A stretch of 44,142 bases of DNA, taken from positions 1 through 44,142 of the forward strand of contig JANYAR010000182.1 of the NCBI GenBank assembly GCA_025361185.1. Direction: 5' to 3'. Origin of the DNA: Alphaproteobacteria bacterium (GTDB lineage Bacteria > Pseudomonadota > Alphaproteobacteria > Micropepsales > Micropepsaceae). A model generated the notes under the pieces. That model did not search any database. It was not told the DNA's origin and saw nothing but the letters and a program-made list of their open reading frames with translations. Positions 9,310 through 16,845 of this stretch are shown here, in pieces. Numbering within the stretch: position 1 is the stretch's first letter; each line of letters starts with the position of its first letter. A program made the translations under genes and the position numbers.

Positions 9310-9861
9310 ATGAAGCTCAATCAGATCGCCAACAATCCGGGCGCCCACAAGCGCAAAGACAAGCTCGGCCGCGGTTCCTCCTCGGGACTGGGCAAGACCT
9401 CGGGCCGCGGCGTCAAGGGCGCCAAGGCCCGTACCGGCAATCAGGTGCATGGCTTTGAAGGCGGCCAGATGCCGCTGCATATGCGCATGCCCAAGCGCGG
9501 TTTCCGCAACATTTTCGGAACCGATTTCGCGGAAGTGAACCTGAACCGTATCCAGAAGGCGATCGACAACAAGAAGCTGAAGGCCGGCGAAAAGATCACC
9601 GAAGACGTCCTGCGCAAGGCGGGCCTGGCGCACAAGAGCCGCGATGGCGTTCGCCTGCTGGGCAAGGGCTCCATCACCGCCAAGATCGATATCGAAGTGG
9701 CGGGTGTCAGCGCATCGGCCAAGGAAGCGGTCGAAAAGGCCGGCGGCAGCGTCACCACGACCTACCAGAAGAAAGTTTACAGCGCCAAGAAGGGTGGACC
9801 GGGCAAGCGCCAGACGCGCCGTGCGGAAGCCGCCAAGAAGCGCGAAGCGCGCAAGGCATGA
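9310..9861 (+). CDS. rplO: 50S ribosomal protein uL15
   Basis: uL15 has a long N-terminal extension that threads into 23S rRNA and is needed in 50S assembly. The product is 183 residues. It shows the basic Gly-rich N-terminus ([19 protein letters not shown]) and the signature [17 protein letters not shown]. The C-terminal domain ends about residue 155, followed by a basic tail of some 25 residues. It closes the tightly packed spc block; secY follows after a 115-base gap that contains a hairpin. Confidence 0.97.
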   Translation: MKLNQIANNPGAHKRKDKLGRGSSSGLGKTSGRGVKGAKARTGNQVHGFEGGQMPLHMRMPKRGFRNIFGTDFAEVNLNRIQKAIDNKKLKAGEKITEDVLRKAGLAHKSRDGVRLLGKGSITAKIDIEVAGVSASAKEAVEKAGGSVTTTYQKKVYSAKKGGPGKRQTRRAEAAKKREARKA

Positions 9862-9868
9862 GTTTGGG

Positions 9869-9894
9869 CCGCCCCGCTCGTAACGGCGGGGCGG
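9869..9894 (+). terminator. 9-bp GC hairpin between rplO and secY (attenuator-like)
   Basis: CCGCCCCGC (9869-9877) and GCGGGGCGG (9886-9894) form a perfect nine-pair stem with an eight-base loop, eight bases after the rplO stop. It is not followed by a T run, so it is not a classical intrinsic terminator. It could stabilise the upstream mRNA end or partially attenuate transcription into secY. The function is inference. Confidence 0.4.
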
Positions 9895-9976
9895 TATCCC
9901 CATATAGGACCCGTCCCGCGTTGGGGAAAACGGTCCGGCCGGTGCGGTTCATCGGCGTGTTTCTGGGAGCAGCTTG

Positions 9977-11317
9977 ATGGCGTCCGCAGCCGAACAACTG
10001 GCAGCCAATTTCAACTTCGGCTCCATCTCCAAGGCCAAGGAGTTGCGCAGCCGCATCTTCTTCACCCTGGGCGCGCTGATCGTGGCGCGCCTGGGCAGCT
10101 ATATCCCCATGCCCGGAATCGACCCGGCCGCGCTGGCCCTGCAGATGCAGCAGACCGGCGGCGGCATGCTCGACATCTTCAATACCTTGTCGGGTGGCGC
10201 GGTCGGCCGCATGGCGGTCTTCGCCCTGGGCATCATGCCCTACATCTCGGCCTCCATCATCATTCAGCTGATGACGACGGTGTTTCCCGAACTGGAGGCG
10301 CTGAAAAAGGAAGGTGAGGCGGGACGCAAAATTATCAATCAATACACCCGCTACTTCACGGTGGCGTTGGCCATGATCCAGGCCTATGGCATCGCGCTGG
10401 GGTTGGAACATTTGGGCGGCCAGAGCCATATCGTCATCCATCCCGGCTTTTTCTTCCGCATCGGCGCGGTGATCACCCTGACCGGCGGCACCATGCTGCT
10501 GATGTGGATCGGCGAGCAGATCACCAGCCGCGGCGTGGGCAACGGCATTTCGCTGATCATTTTCTCCGGCATCGTGGCGCGCTTCCCCACCCTTCTCGGC
10601 CAGACCCTGGAACAGGCGCGCACCGGCGCCACCAATCCGCTGCTGATCATCTTCTTCGCGGTATTCACCGCGGCGCTGGTGGGCTTCATCGTCTTCATGG
10701 AGCGCGCCCAGCGCCGGCTGTTTGTGACGTATCCCAAGCGTCAGGTGGGCAACAAGGTCTATGGCGGCGATTCCTCGCATCTACCGCTGAAGCTGAATGT
10801 TTCGGGCGTGATCCCGCCGATCTTCGCGTCGTCCATCCTTTTGCTGCCCACCACGGTCGCCAGCTTCAACGCCCAGAATCTGCCGGAATGGCTGCAGCTG
10901 GTCGTCACCTACCTCAGCCGCGGTCAGCCGCTTTATCTGTTTCTGTATGCGGCGCTGATCCTTTTCTTTGCCTTCTTCTATACCTCCATTGTCTTCAATC
11001 CCGAGGAGACGGCGGAAAATCTGAAGAAATATGGCGGCGTCTTTCCCGGCATTCGTCCCGGCAAGAAGAGCGCGCAGTTCATCGACTATACGCTCACCCG
11101 TATCACCGTGATCGGCGCGCTGTATCTGGCGTTCGTCTGCCTGATCCCGGAATTCATGTTCTACAAGTACAACCTGTCCTTCTCGCTGGGCGGCACCTCG
11201 ATCCTGATCGTGGTTTCGGTCACCATGGATACGGTGGCGCAGATCCAGAGCCATCTGGTGGCGCAGCAATATGAAGGCCTGCTGAAGAAATCCAAATTGC
11301 GAGGAGCGCGGCGGTGA
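9977..11317 (+). CDS. secY: protein translocase subunit SecY
   Basis: SecY is the channel subunit of the inner-membrane Sec translocon. From ATG 9977 the product is 446 residues with about ten hydrophobic segments. Family landmarks are LGSYIPMPGID near the first membrane helix, GIMPYISASIIIQLM in the second, and EQITSRGVGNGISLIIFSGI near residues 175-195. A TTG at 9974 would add one residue only. GGGAGC six bases upstream is the likely ribosome-binding site. It sits at the end of the spc block and overlaps adk by four bases. Confidence 0.97.
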   Translation: MASAAEQLAANFNFGSISKAKELRSRIFFTLGALIVARLGSYIPMPGIDPAALALQMQQTGGGMLDIFNTLSGGAVGRMAVFALGIMPYISASIIIQLMTTVFPELEALKKEGEAGRKIINQYTRYFTVALAMIQAYGIALGLEHLGGQSHIVIHPGFFFRIGAVITLTGGTMLLMWIGEQITSRGVGNGISLIIFSGIVARFPTLLGQTLEQARTGATNPLLIIFFAVFTAALVGFIVFMERAQRRLFVTYPKRQVGNKVYGGDSSHLPLKLNVSGVIPPIFASSILLLPTTVASFNAQNLPEWLQLVVTYLSRGQPLYLFLYAALILFFAFFYTSIVFNPEETAENLKKYGGVFPGIRPGKKSAQFIDYTLTRITVIGALYLAFVCLIPEFMFYKYNLSFSLGGTSILIVVSVTMDTVAQIQSHLVAQQYEGLLKKSKLRGARR

Positions 11318-11892
11318 ATCTGGTTCTGTTCGGGCCCCCGGGGGCGGGCAAGGGCACCCAATCCAAGATCATCACCGAAAAGCGCGGACTGCCGCAGCTT
11401 TCCACCGGCGATATGCTGCGTGCGGCCATCCAGGCGGGTACGGCGTTGGGCCTGTCCGTGAAGGCGACAATCGACAAGGGCGAATTGGTCTCGGACGATA
11501 CCGTGATCCGCATCATCGCCGAACGTTACGACCAGTCCGATGCCGCGAATGGCGCGGTGTTCGACGGCTTTCCCCGCACCATTCCCCAGGCCGAAGCCCT
11601 GGACGCCATGTTGGCCGAACGGGGCAAGAAGATCGATCTGGTGCTGGAACTGAAGGTGGATGACGCCGTTCTTCTCAGCCGGGTCGAGGCCCGCATCAAG
11701 GCGGGTGGGGTGTTGCGCACGGACGACACGCCGCAGACCCTGGCGCGCCGCCTGGACGTGTATTACCGCAACACCGCCCCGCTGATCGATTATTACCGCC
11801 GGCAGGGCAAACTTAAGACGGTGGACGGCATGGCCGAGATTGCGGCCGTGACCGCCCAGATAGCCGCTATTCTGGGGGGGGTACCGGCCTGA
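11314..11892 (+). CDS. adk: adenylate kinase
   Basis: Adenylate kinase interconverts ATP plus AMP and two ADP in the cytoplasm. The 192-residue product starts at a GTG that overlaps the secY stop. It carries the P-loop GPPGAGKGTQ (residues 7-16), the AMP-binding segment STGDMLRAAI and the signature FDGFPRTIPQAEAL. The LID region is short (RIKAGGVLRTDDTPQTLARR) and lacks the zinc-finger-like insert of the long form. This is typical of alphaproteobacteria. Its place between secY and rpsM is also typical for that class, where it occupies the site of rpmJ in E. coli. Confidence 0.97.
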   Translation: MNLVLFGPPGAGKGTQSKIITEKRGLPQLSTGDMLRAAIQAGTALGLSVKATIDKGELVSDDTVIRIIAERYDQSDAANGAVFDGFPRTIPQAEALDAMLAERGKKIDLVLELKVDDAVLLSRVEARIKAGGVLRTDDTPQTLARRLDVYYRNTAPLIDYYRRQGKLKTVDGMAEIAAVTAQIAAILGGVPA

Positions 11893-11906
11893 GAGGTAGG
11901 GCATGG

Positions 11907-11978
11907 GGCCCCCGCCGGGCCAGCTCGGCGTCGCTAGGGGCTGGACGCCCGTCGTTACAGGCTGGACGCCTTAACGAC
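11907..11978 (+). repeat. inverted and direct repeats downstream of adk
   Basis: The first part of the 284-base adk-rpsM gap holds two hairpins. GGCCC (11907-11911) pairs with GGGCC (11917-11921). GTCGTTA (11951-11957) pairs with TAACGAC (11972-11978), extended inside by AGGC/GCCT. The heptamer CTGGACG occurs three times, at 11941, 11962 and 11978. No T tract follows, so termination is uncertain. These may close the secY-adk message before the rpsM promoter. Confidence 0.4.
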
Positions 11979-12005
11979 TGGACGAAAATAAGCCCCGGCC
12001 GGGAG

Positions 12006-12033
12006 TTGACGGGAGGGGGGCTATTCCTATAAT
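12006..12033 (+). promoter_or_regulatory. sigma70-type promoter for rpsM-rpsK-rpoA-rplQ
   Basis: TTGACG at 12006-12011 and a perfect TATAAT at 12028-12033 are separated by 16 bases, close to the housekeeping consensus. Transcription would start near 12040, giving a leader of about 137 bases before rpsM. This is the best promoter match I saw in the ribosomal block. It implies that the alpha operon can be transcribed independently of the upstream genes. The assignment is by inspection only. Confidence 0.7.
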
Positions 12034-12176
12034 CCGCGCCCTCGCGACAGTTTTCCTGTCATTTCGGTGGTTTAGGGGCGTTTTAACAGGCCGCCCAGGC
12101 TCCGGTTTGGCCGGGTTTTGCGCAGACATTATTTTATTAACACGTTCAACGGCTTAGAAGCCTTCGGAGACACTCA

Positions 12177-12554
12177 GTGGCACGTATCGCCGGCGTCAAT
12201 ATCCCGACCCAGAAGCGAGTCGAAATCGGCCTTCGCTATATCCATGGCATCGGGCCGCATACCGCGCACAAAATTATCACCCAGCTGGGGATCGATCCGG
12301 CCCGCCGGGTCAGTGATTTGACCGAATCCGAGGTCATCCAGATCCGCGAAGTCATCGATCGCGACTTTATGGTCGAAGGCGATCTGCGCCGTGACGTCGC
12401 CATGAATATCAAGCGCTTGATGGACCTGGGCTGCTATCGCGGCCTCAGACACCGCAAGAGCCTGCCGGTTCGCGGACAGCGTACTCACACCAACGCCCGC
12501 ACCCGCAAAGGCCCTGCCAAAGCGATCGCCGGTAAGAAGAAGGTCACCAAGTAA
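12177..12554 (+). CDS. rpsM: 30S ribosomal protein uS13
   Basis: uS13 lies in the 30S head, pairs with uS19 and contacts tRNA and uL5. The 125-residue product starts at GTG 12177, eleven bases after the start of a CGGAGA ribosome-binding site. It begins [20 protein letters not shown] and contains [20 protein letters not shown] near the end. It is the first gene behind the internal promoter. The length is normal. Confidence 0.96.
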   Translation: MARIAGVNIPTQKRVEIGLRYIHGIGPHTAHKIITQLGIDPARRVSDLTESEVIQIREVIDRDFMVEGDLRRDVAMNIKRLMDLGCYRGLRHRKSLPVRGQRTHTNARTRKGPAKAIAGKKKVTK

Positions 12555-12557
12555 GCC

Positions 12558-12968
12558 ATGGCCGAAGCAGCAAACAAGGCCGCCAAAAGCGCTGGCCGTG
12601 CCCGCAAGAAAGAAAAGAAGAACGTGGTTGTCGGCGTGGCGCATGTCGCCGCCACCTTCAACAACACCATCATCACCATCACCGACCCGCAGGGTAATGC
12701 TGTGTCCTGGTCGTCTGCCGGCACGATGGGCTTCAAGGGTTCGCGCAAGTCCACGCCCTATGCGGCGCAGATGGCCGCCGAAGACGCCGGCCGCAAGGCG
12801 GTCGAGCACGGCATGCGCACTTTGGAAGTCGAAGTTTCAGGCCCTGGTTCGGGCCGCGAGTCGGCGTTGCGCGCGCTGCAGGCCGTGGGCCTCGTCGTCA
12901 CCTCGATCCGCGATGTGACGCCTATACCCCACAATGGCTGCCGTCCGCCCAAGCGTCGCCGCGTTTAA
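12558..12968 (+). CDS. rpsK: 30S ribosomal protein uS11
   Basis: uS11 forms part of the 30S platform near the mRNA exit and the Shine-Dalgarno helix. The 136-residue product has a Lys/Ala-rich N-terminus of about 17 residues. The core includes [20 protein letters not shown] and the C-terminal signature [17 protein letters not shown]. It starts three bases after rpsM. The gap to rpoA is unusually long (135 bases) and structured. Confidence 0.97.
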   Translation: MAEAANKAAKSAGRARKKEKKNVVVGVAHVAATFNNTIITITDPQGNAVSWSSAGTMGFKGSRKSTPYAAQMAAEDAGRKAVEHGMRTLEVEVSGPGSGRESALRALQAVGLVVTSIRDVTPIPHNGCRPPKRRRV

Positions 12969-12977
12969 GCCCCGGGA

Positions 12978-13016
12978 GCGTTGGCGAAAAAGTGAGAGTC
13001 ACTTTTGCGGCAACGC
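12978..13016 (+). promoter_or_regulatory. long imperfect hairpin in the rpsK-rpoA gap
   Basis: GCGTTG (12978-12983) pairs with CAACGC (13011-13016). Inside it AAAAGTGA (12988-12995) pairs with TCACTTTT (12999-13006) across a three-base GAG loop, with two more pairs between. The structure begins nine bases after the rpsK stop and is not followed by a T run. It could be an mRNA-stability or translational-control element. The pairing is seen; the role is inference. Confidence 0.55.
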
Positions 13017-13064
13017 GACCAGAATGAGAAAGTTTCGGACATACCACTAACCCGTCGAACGTAT

Positions 13065-13084
13065 GGGCATGGTCCGACATGCCC
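13065..13084 (+). promoter_or_regulatory. 7-bp hairpin just upstream of rpoA
   Basis: GGGCATG (13065-13071) pairs with CATGCCC (13078-13084) around a six-base loop. It ends 19 bases before the rpoA ATG and just before its GAGGA ribosome-binding site (13095-13099). Its position suggests an influence on rpoA translation, but nothing else supports this. Confidence 0.45.
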
Positions 13085-13103
13085 GGGACACGATGAGGAA
13101 AAC

Positions 13104-14120
13104 ATGTTTCAGAAGAACTGGCAGGAACTGATTAAGCCCGGCAAGCTCAAGACCGAATCCGGTCATGATGCGGGCCGCACCGCAACCATCACCGCCGAAC
13201 CGCTGGAACGCGGCTTCGGCCTGACCTTGGGCAATTCGCTGCGCCGCGTGCTGCTGTCCTCGCTGCAGGGCGCCGCCGTGACCGCGATCTCGATCGAGGG
13301 CGTGCTGCACGAATTCTCCTCCATTCAGGGCGTGCGCGAAGACGTCACCGACATCGTGCTCAACGTGAAGCTGATCGCACTGCGCATGCATGCCGAAGGT
13401 CCCAAGCGCGTCAGCCTGCGCAAGCAGGGTCCGGGCGAAGTGAAGGCCGGCGATATCCAGACCAGCGCCGACATCGAAATCCTCAATCCCGAACTGGTGC
13501 TCTGCACCCTGGACGAGAAGGTGGATTTCCGCATGGAACTCACCATCGCGACCGGCAAGGGTTATGTCCCCGCCGACCGCAACCGTCCCGAAGACGCGCC
13601 CATCGGTCTGATCCCGGTGGACTCGCTGTTCAGCCCGGTGAAGAAGGTCTCCTACAAGGTCGAGAACACCCGCGAGGGCCAGATTCTCGACTATGACAAG
13701 CTGACCCTGACCGTGGAAACCAATGGCGCCGTCACGCCGGACAATGCGGTGGCCTATGCCGCGCGCATCCTGCAGGATCAGCTTCAGGTCTTCATCAACT
13801 TCGAAGAGCCGCGCGAGCGCGCCACCGAGGAAGCCAAGCCCGATCTGGCCTTCAATCCGGTGCTGCTCAAGAAGGTGGACGAGCTGGAATTGTCGGTGCG
13901 TTCGGCCAACTGCCTGAAGAACGACAACATCGTCTACATCGGCGATTTGATCCAGAAGACGGAAGCCGAGATGTTGCGCACGCCGAACTTCGGCCGCAAG
14001 TCGCTGAACGAGATCAAGGCGGTTCTGGCCGAGATGGGTCTGCATCTGGGTATGGAAGTGCCCGGTTGGCCGCCGGAGAATATCGAAGACCTCGCCAAGC
14101 GTTACGAAGACCAATACTGA
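13104..14120 (+). CDS. rpoA: DNA-directed RNA polymerase subunit alpha
   Basis: The alpha subunit dimerises to scaffold RNA polymerase assembly, and its C-terminal domain binds UP elements and activators. I start it at ATG 13104 after GAGGAA, giving 338 residues and the usual start [15 protein letters not shown]. The N-terminal domain runs to about residue 230, with [20 protein letters not shown] in the dimer interface. The C-terminal domain covers about 250-338 and includes [19 protein letters not shown], which carries the DNA-contacting Arg. An upstream in-frame start at 13005 would add 33 residues without similarity and is rejected. Confidence 0.97.
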   Translation: MFQKNWQELIKPGKLKTESGHDAGRTATITAEPLERGFGLTLGNSLRRVLLSSLQGAAVTAISIEGVLHEFSSIQGVREDVTDIVLNVKLIALRMHAEGPKRVSLRKQGPGEVKAGDIQTSADIEILNPELVLCTLDEKVDFRMELTIATGKGYVPADRNRPEDAPIGLIPVDSLFSPVKKVSYKVENTREGQILDYDKLTLTVETNGAVTPDNAVAYAARILQDQLQVFINFEEPRERATEEAKPDLAFNPVLLKKVDELELSVRSANCLKNDNIVYIGDLIQKTEAEMLRTPNFGRKSLNEIKAVLAEMGLHLGMEVPGWPPENIEDLAKRYEDQY

Positions 14121-14140
14121 TTTTTTAGAAAGACACTGCC

Positions 14141-14563
14141 ATGCGTCACGGCAATCAAGGCCGCAAGTTCAACCGCACCGCTTCGCACCGCAAGGCGATG
14201 TGGGGCAATATGACTGCCGCGCTGATCAAGCATGAGCAGATCAAGACCACCTTGCCCAAGGCCAAGGATCTGCGCCCGGTGATCGAAAAGCTGGTGACCC
14301 TGTCGCGCCGTGGGCCTGCGGACCTCCACGCCCGCCGCCAGGCGCTGGCCCAGATCAAGGACGCCGATCAGGTGACCAAACTGTTCGACGTGATCGGTCC
14401 GCGCTACAAGGGCCGTCCCGGCGGTTATACCCGCGTGCTCAAGGCCGGTTTTCGCCATGGCGACAATGCGCCGATGGCGATCATCGAGTTCATCGACCGC
14501 GACGAAAGCGCCAAGGGCCAGGATTCCGGACCCGTGGAAGTCGAAGCGGGCGCCGAGGCCTGA
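14141..14563 (+). CDS. rplQ: 50S ribosomal protein bL17
   Basis: bL17 lies on the 50S solvent side near the tunnel exit. The 140-residue product starts [20 protein letters not shown] and contains [14 protein letters not shown]. The core ends near residue 118 ([11 protein letters not shown]), and an acidic tail of about 20 residues follows. It is the last gene of the alpha block, 20 bases after rpoA, and is followed by an intrinsic terminator. Confidence 0.97.
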   Translation: MRHGNQGRKFNRTASHRKAMWGNMTAALIKHEQIKTTLPKAKDLRPVIEKLVTLSRRGPADLHARRQALAQIKDADQVTKLFDVIGPRYKGRPGGYTRVLKAGFRHGDNAPMAIIEFIDRDESAKGQDSGPVEVEAGAEA

Positions 14564-14589
14564 TTTTCGCCAAACTCTGAATGTGATTG

Positions 14590-14618
14590 GGGCGGCAGAA
14601 ATGCCGCCCTTATTTTTT
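14590..14618 (+). terminator. intrinsic terminator after rplQ
   Basis: GGGCGGCA (14590-14597) and TGCCGCCC (14602-14609) form a perfect eight-pair stem with a GAAA tetraloop, followed by TTATTTTTT. This is a textbook intrinsic terminator 27 bases after the rplQ stop. It closes the S10-spc-alpha super-operon. Confidence 0.9.
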
Positions 14619-14662
14619 GGCCTACCGCTTCGCTACTTGAGGCCTTTTTTGTTTGGCCCACT
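14619..14662 (+). repeat. second, weaker terminator-like units
   Basis: GGCCT (14619-14623) can pair with AGGCC (14640-14644), followed by six T residues. A similar unit starting TTTGGCCC at about 14652 and including GAGGCCC follows at once. The two units align over about 30 bases with small gaps, so they look like a degenerate tandem duplication. Together with the main terminator they may give a back-up stop. Confidence 0.35.
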
Positions 14663-14732
14663 ACGCGTTGAGGCCCTTTGTCGTTCTGGGACGTTGTGAC
14701 TTTTGGTTTGGAACTTTCGAAAGGTCATGGCC

Positions 14733-15116
14733 ATGCGCAAACACTTGTTCTTGCTTCCTCTTCTGGCGGTTGCCGCTTGCGGCCCCAGCGACCGCTGTGA
14801 GGCGCCGCCGCAGCCCAAGCTGTTGTCGGCCGGGAACCTGAGCCTGGATCAAAAGGCCGACGCCATGGGCCTGCCGCCCTCACAGGTGCCGCGGGATGCG
14901 GCCGGCGGGCCGGCCATCGAGGACTATGTCGCCCGCCACAATAGGGCCGTCCAGGTTGGCTATTGCGTCGAGAACGAAGCCTATAAGGCGCGCGGCATGA
15001 AGGACGAGATGAGCACGGTGGCTCATGCGGTGATGGCGACTTGCAAGGAAAGCAACGAGTCTGACACCCTGGCGACGGTGCTGGAATATCGCAACTGCGC
15101 GGTGGGCAACAAATAG
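14733..15116 (+). CDS. small putative lipoprotein of unknown function
   Basis: The product from ATG 14733 is 127 residues; ATG 14727 would add two. An AAGG eight bases upstream favours 14733. Residues 1-16 form a lipoprotein signal with lipobox VAAC and the modified Cys at 16, so it should be anchored in a membrane facing the periplasm. The mature part is polar, with a segment LSLDQKADAMGLPPSQVPRD and three further cysteines. I recognise no family. It lies between the rplQ terminator and the protease gene. Confidence 0.75.
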   Translation: MRKHLFLLPLLAVAACGPSDRCEAPPQPKLLSAGNLSLDQKADAMGLPPSQVPRDAAGGPAIEDYVARHNRAVQVGYCVENEAYKARGMKDEMSTVAHAVMATCKESNESDTLATVLEYRNCAVGNK

Positions 15117-15153
15117 AGCGGGCCGGGATCGGGACTGTTATAGGCGGGGCGTG

Positions 15154-16653
15154 ATGAAGAAAATTTTGATTGCCGGCGCCGCTATGGCCGTGATCGGCGC
15201 TGCCGGTTTTGCAATGCCGGCCCTGACAGCCGATAGTAGGGTGGCCGACAACAAGCTGGCCGCCACCAAACCGGCAGCGGAACCTTTGCGCCTGCCGCCG
15301 CCCGCGCGCGCGCCGCTTGTTCCCGCTTCGATGGGACAGGTGCAGCTGACTTTCGCGCCGGTGGTCAAGCGCGTGGTTCCCGCCGTGGTCAACGTCTATG
15401 CCCGCAGCGTCGTGCAGCAGCAGGTCAACCCCTTATTCAATGATCCGTTCTTCTCGCAGTTTTTCGGCGCCACGCCGGAAATGCGCCAGCGCGTGCAGCA
15501 AAGCTTGGGTTCGGGCGTCATCGTGCGCGGCGACGGCATCATTCTGACCAACAATCATGTGGTGGAAGGCGGCACCGATATCGTCGTGGCGCTATCGGAC
15601 AAGCGCGAGTTCAAGGCCAAGGTTCTGCTGGCCGATCCACGCGTCGATCTGGCGGTGCTGAAGATCGACACGAAGGGCGAGCGTCTGCCGGCCGTGCCCT
15701 TTGCCGATTCCGACACGGTGCAGGTCGGCGATCTGGTGCTGGCGGTGGGCGATCCCTTCGGCGTCGGCCAAACCGTGACCATGGGCATTGTCTCGGCCCT
15801 GGCGCGCACCCAGATCTCGGCCAGCGATTATCAATTCTTCATCCAGACCGACGCCGCGATAAATCCCGGCAACAGCGGCGGGGCATTGATCACCACCGAC
15901 GGACGGCTGGCCGGCATCAACACCGCCATCGTATCGCGCAGCGGCGGCAATGTGGGTATCGGTTTCGCCATTCCCGCCAATCTGGCCCGGCGCGTGGTGG
16001 AGGGCGTGGAAGGCGGCCAGAAGAACGGCTCCACCACCACGGCGCAACTGGCCTGGGTCGGCGCCAGCGGCCAGCCGGTCACCAGCGATATTGCCGCCAG
16101 CCTGGGCCTGGCGCGTCCGGGCGGGGTGCTGATCAAGGAAATCTATCCCGGCGGCCCGCTGGCGCGCGCCGGGGTAAAATCCGGCGAGGTCATCCAGTCG
16201 ATGGACGGCACAGCGGTGGATGACATGCAGTCGCTGAATTATCGCACCGCCACCCATCGCGCGGGCGACAGCGTGAAGCTGCATGTTGCCTCCGGCAAGA
16301 CGGGGCGCGATGTGACGGTGGCGCTGGCCCTGCCGCCGGAAAATCCGCCGCGCGAGCTCACCACCATCGCGGGGCGCAATCCCCTGACCGGGGCACGGGT
16401 GGAAAATATCTCTCCCGCCGCCGCCACCGAGCTGCAGATGGATGTGATGGCCAAGGGCGTGGCGATCGTGGCGGTCAATTCCGACGGGATCGCGGCGCGT
16501 TATGGTTTTCAACCAGGCGACATCGTGCGCAGTATCAATGGCGTCGCCGTCGGCCGTGTGGGCGAGTTGGTGCGCACCCTCAATGCCGCGAGCCGCTGGG
16601 ACATGGTGGTGGAACGCGGCGGGCGCAGACTCAGTCTTTCGGTGGAGGGGTGA
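15154..16653 (+). CDS. DegP/HtrA (Do) family periplasmic serine protease
   Basis: This is a trypsin-fold protease of the Do family that degrades or refolds damaged envelope proteins. Counting from GTG 15151 (one residue before the likely ATG 15154), the 500 residues start with a signal or anchor helix to about 25. The protease domain covers about 65-290 with His136 (TNNHVV), Asp166 (DPRVDLAVLKID) and Ser242 (NPGNSGGAL). Two PDZ domains follow, at about 300-395 and 410-500. The triad is intact. An extended -10-like TGTTATAGG ends just before the start codon, so the transcript may have a very short leader; this is weak. A DegP or DegQ assignment cannot be decided here. Confidence 0.93.
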   Translation: MKKILIAGAAMAVIGAAGFAMPALTADSRVADNKLAATKPAAEPLRLPPPARAPLVPASMGQVQLTFAPVVKRVVPAVVNVYARSVVQQQVNPLFNDPFFSQFFGATPEMRQRVQQSLGSGVIVRGDGIILTNNHVVEGGTDIVVALSDKREFKAKVLLADPRVDLAVLKIDTKGERLPAVPFADSDTVQVGDLVLAVGDPFGVGQTVTMGIVSALARTQISASDYQFFIQTDAAINPGNSGGALITTDGRLAGINTAIVSRSGGNVGIGFAIPANLARRVVEGVEGGQKNGSTTTAQLAWVGASGQPVTSDIAASLGLARPGGVLIKEIYPGGPLARAGVKSGEVIQSMDGTAVDDMQSLNYRTATHRAGDSVKLHVASGKTGRDVTVALALPPENPPRELTTIAGRNPLTGARVENISPAAATELQMDVMAKGVAIVAVNSDGIAARYGFQPGDIVRSINGVAVGRVGELVRTLNAASRWDMVVERGGRRLSLSVEG

Positions 16654-16660
16654 GGAGCGT

Positions 16661-16789
16661 TTCGCCGTGCGTCAGCACGGCGAACGAAATGATCCAGCAG
16701 ATCATTTCGAGCGACGAACGCCGCGAGCTTGGGCGAGCGGCCGGGGGCAGTCCCGCGCAACGCCCCGCAGGATCGTCCTTCCGCGGGGC
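16661..16789 (+). repeat. three successive hairpins after the HtrA gene
   Basis: Three palindromes lie in the 192 bases between the protease gene and the next one. TTCGCCGTGC (16661-16670) pairs with GCACGGCGAA (16675-16684), ten perfect pairs and a four-base loop. CGAAATGATC (16685-16694) pairs with GATCATTTCG (16700-16709), ten perfect pairs and a five-base loop. GCCCCGC (16762-16768), extended by AGGA/TCCT, pairs with GCGGGGC (16783-16789). No T run follows. The layout resembles a mosaic extragenic palindromic repeat. Confidence 0.6.
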
Positions 16790-16845
16790 TTGGCCGGCAG
16801 CAAGGTTGCGGGTATCGTGGGCCCCGACGCTTGGGCTGAAACGCC

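Noticed and set aside
11318..12176. rpmJ (bL36) between secY and rpsM
   Set aside because: No 35-41 codon frame with the expected cysteine pattern is present; adk occupies this place, as is normal in alphaproteobacteria.
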